From Anaerolineaceae bacterium (GTDB lineage: Bacteria > Chloroflexota > Anaerolineae > Anaerolineales > Anaerolineaceae), in contig JAIOTF010000263.1 of NCBI GenBank assembly GCA_021107195.1, positions 1 through 25,755 on the forward strand: a DNA stretch of 25,755 nucleotides, written 5' to 3'. Every line of letters starts with the position of its first letter. Within the stretch, counting starts at the first letter, position 1. Positions 24,579-25,755 of the stretch are shown in pieces. The notes beneath the pieces were generated by a model. It was not told the DNA's origin. It saw only the letters and a program-made list of their open reading frames with translations, and ran no database searches. A program made the position numbers and the translations under genes.

Positions 24579-24705
24579 GAATAACCTGCCCCCCACTCCA
24601 CCTGACTGCCTGCGGCTCTGGTACGCGGCGCGAAAAGCTAAGTCTGGTTGGATTCAAGGGGGGTCTGAAGCAAGAGCCGCCAAGCCCGTTACATAAACGT
24701 TATAT
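24579..24705 (+). other. attC-like recombination site 3
   Basis: AATAAC (24580-24585) pairs with GTTAT at the start of GTTATAT (24699-24705), bracketing 127 bp, close to the 125 bp of site 1. The arms contain C6 (24589-24594) against G6 (24658-24663), and GCGGCTC (24612-24618) against GAGCCGC (24674-24680). The GGCTCTGG...GGCGCG core resembles site 1. R'' and R' deviate from the strict consensus. The two arm pairings are mutually exclusive, so the true fold needs modelling. Confidence 0.45.
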
Positions 24706-25573
24706 GTCTGGAAATCATTAGGAAGAAGGAGCTATTTGAAATGGGATACATTTCTTTGACAAAGGATAACATCGACTCCGAGCATATTTGTTGCGCTTTT
24801 TCAGATAAGAAGTGCTCAAAAAGCTATGAACTCAAGAAGAAGTGGCTGACAGGAGAATTCGATAATGGTTACGTCTTCCGACGCCTTGATGAACGTGCCA
24901 AAGTATTTATAGAATACGGTCCATCTGAAAAAGCATGGGTTCCAGTAACGGCTCCCAACTACATGATGATTGGCTGCTTTTGGGTTTCTGGAAAATACAA
25001 AGGCAATGGTCACGGTAAGGCTTTATTAAAAGAAGTGATCGATGCCGCCAAAAAACAGGGGAAAGATGGCGTTGTTACAGTAGTAGGAACAAAGAAGTTT
25101 CACTTCATGAGCGATACCAAATGGTTGTTGAGGCAAGGATTTGATGTTTGTGAAAGCACTTCTTCGGGCTTCAGCCTCATATCGATGGATTTTAATAAAA
25201 AGGCCAAACGTCCTTATTTCAAAAATTCGGTTAAGAATGGTGAGTGCCCTGTAAAAAAAGGCCTCATTGTCTACTTTTCAAATCGTTGTCCCTATTCGGA
25301 ATACCATGTTAAAGAATCTTTGGTTGAGACAGCAGATAAACGACATCTGCCACTCAAGGTGATCAAATTAGAAACAATAGAAAAAGCGCAATCTGCTCCG
25401 ACGCCAGCCACGATTTTCAGTCTATTCCTAAACGGTAAATTCGTGACAACTGATATCAGTGTTTGCATGGATAGTCGGTTTGATAAAATTATTGGAAAAC
25501 AGTAAACACATAACAAATCGCTGCACTGGATCTTTCATTCGTTGCTGCTTATGAAGAACCAGTGAGCTCAAAC
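24699..25573 (+). mobile_element. Putative GNAT gene cassette
   Basis: From the R' crossover of site 3 to that of site 4 this is an 875-bp unit with one gene and its attC-like site, in the same orientation as the left-hand cassettes. The gene begins 42 bp after the R' box and ends 2 bp before the next R'' box. Confidence 0.45.
24741..25505 (+). CDS. GNAT acetyltransferase with YoaP-like tail
   Basis: Soluble two-domain protein of 254 residues. The N-terminal part is a GNAT N-acetyltransferase; VSGKYKGNGHGKALLKEVI (about 86-104) is the acetyl-CoA-binding motif A with its Q/R-x-x-G-x-G pattern. The C-terminal third (about 175-254) has NRCPYSEYHV and a thioredoxin-like layout typical of the YoaP-type domain found on some GNAT proteins. 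The substrate is unknown. The start has AAGGAG 9 nt upstream. The gene lies between attC-like sites 3 and 4. Acetyltransferases are common cassette cargo and often modify small toxic molecules, but nothing here shows which. Confidence 0.85.
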   Translation: MGYISLTKDNIDSEHICCAFSDKKCSKSYELKKKWLTGEFDNGYVFRRLDERAKVFIEYGPSEKAWVPVTAPNYMMIGCFWVSGKYKGNGHGKALLKEVIDAAKKQGKDGVVTVVGTKKFHFMSDTKWLLRQGFDVCESTSSGFSLISMDFNKKAKRPYFKNSVKNGECPVKKGLIVYFSNRCPYSEYHVKESLVETADKRHLPLKVIKLETIEKAQSAPTPATIFSLFLNGKFVTTDISVCMDSRFDKIIGKQ

Positions 25574-25580
25574 GTTCTCC
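25508..25580 (+). other. attC-like recombination site 4
   Basis: ACATAAC (25508-25514) and GTTCTCC (25574-25580) bracket 73 bp. The interior forms a clear hairpin: CACTGG (25524-25529) pairs with CCAGTG (25559-25564), and TTCAT (25534-25538) with ATGAA (25551-25555). The layout, with a bulged long hairpin and AAC/GTT ends, is typical of attC sites, although GTTCTCC departs from GTTRRRY. Confidence 0.5.
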
Positions 25581-25601
25581 GATAGAGCAGAAAGGAAATA
25601 A

Positions 25602-25755
25602 TTGTCTGAAAAATCAAAGGATCTCACAGAACATCGTATTATCTCAAGTATCTTAATCATTCGAAATACAAAAGTTATTCTTGATTCTGATCTTGTTGAA
25701 CTGTATGGAGTTGAAACACGCCACTTAAATGAGCAAGTCAGACTCAACCTTTCCA
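25602..25755 (+). CDS. ORF6N-domain protein, truncated by window end
   Basis: The first 51 codons of a gene that runs off the window. TTG 25602 is chosen as start because AAAGGAA lies just upstream; no nearer ATG fits. VILDSDLVELYGVETRHLNEQV is cut here to its key part: an LDSDLxELYGVxTxxLNEQV pattern typical of the ORF6N (KilA-N-linked) DNA-binding domain. Such proteins occur in phages, plasmids and integron cassettes. It begins 28 bp after the R'-like box of site 4, so it is probably the next cassette. Confidence 0.75.
   Translation, partial: MSEKSKDLTEHRIISSILIIRNTKVILDSDLVELYGVETRHLNEQVRLNLS

Noticed and set aside
1..25755. tRNA or rRNA genes
   Set aside because: No cloverleaf with a GTTCRANTC-type T-loop or rRNA signature was noticed by eye on either strand; a covariance search was not possible.

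Overview
The window looks like a piece of a Chloroflexota chromosome, most likely class Anaerolineae. This is inferred from the type of genes (large repeat lipoproteins, an mtnA-kinase-ahcY operon, a long-form L31, PPDK of bacterial type) and from the palindrome-rich intergenic DNA, not from any marker gene. Gene density is high. The central part is moderately GC-rich; both ends are clearly more AT-rich and have a different character.

Left end (1-3225): two plus-strand genes, an FGE/SUMF1-type lipoprotein and a protein of unknown function. Each is followed by an integron attC-like site (1594-1718 and 3150-3225), and the two sites share an exact 36-bp segment. A weak third site may precede the first gene. 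Right end (about 23440-25755): a stand-alone RelA/SpoT-domain protein, a GNAT acetyltransferase with a YoaP-like tail, and the start of an ORF6N-domain gene, again on the plus strand with attC-like sites between them (24579-24705 and 25508-25580). No integrase is present, so both ends look like integrase-less cassette clusters (CALIN-like) flanking about 20 kb of housekeeping DNA.

Centre, minus strand: mtnA -> PfkB-family kinase -> ahcY (6647-3304) is a tight operon for recycling S-adenosylmethionine by-products, with a good promoter, a terminator-like hairpin in the short leader and a terminator at the end. A 721-residue lipoprotein made of about 13 repeats follows at 7296-9461. On the plus strand, 9706-12674 encodes a TPR/SLT lytic transglycosylase lipoprotein and a 2H-phosphoesterase (LigT-like); its promoter places the start site at the ATG. 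ppdK (12788-15535, minus) is divergent from a response-regulator-like protein whose phosphoacceptor Asp is Asn. A membrane S49 peptidase and a DUF4350-like membrane protein (16421-18980) are translationally coupled and end in a strong terminator.

Right centre, minus strand: tdk -> hpt -> CCA-adding-enzyme/poly(A)-polymerase family gene (21785-19102) forms a nucleotide-salvage/RNA-processing operon. It is separated by a terminator from rplU -> rpmA -> rpmE (23050-21943). The ribosomal operon has a perfect TTGACA-17-TATAAT promoter, three 11-bp-phased repeats just upstream of it, and an L31 carrying an extra domain that resembles the RNA polymerase alpha C-terminal domain.
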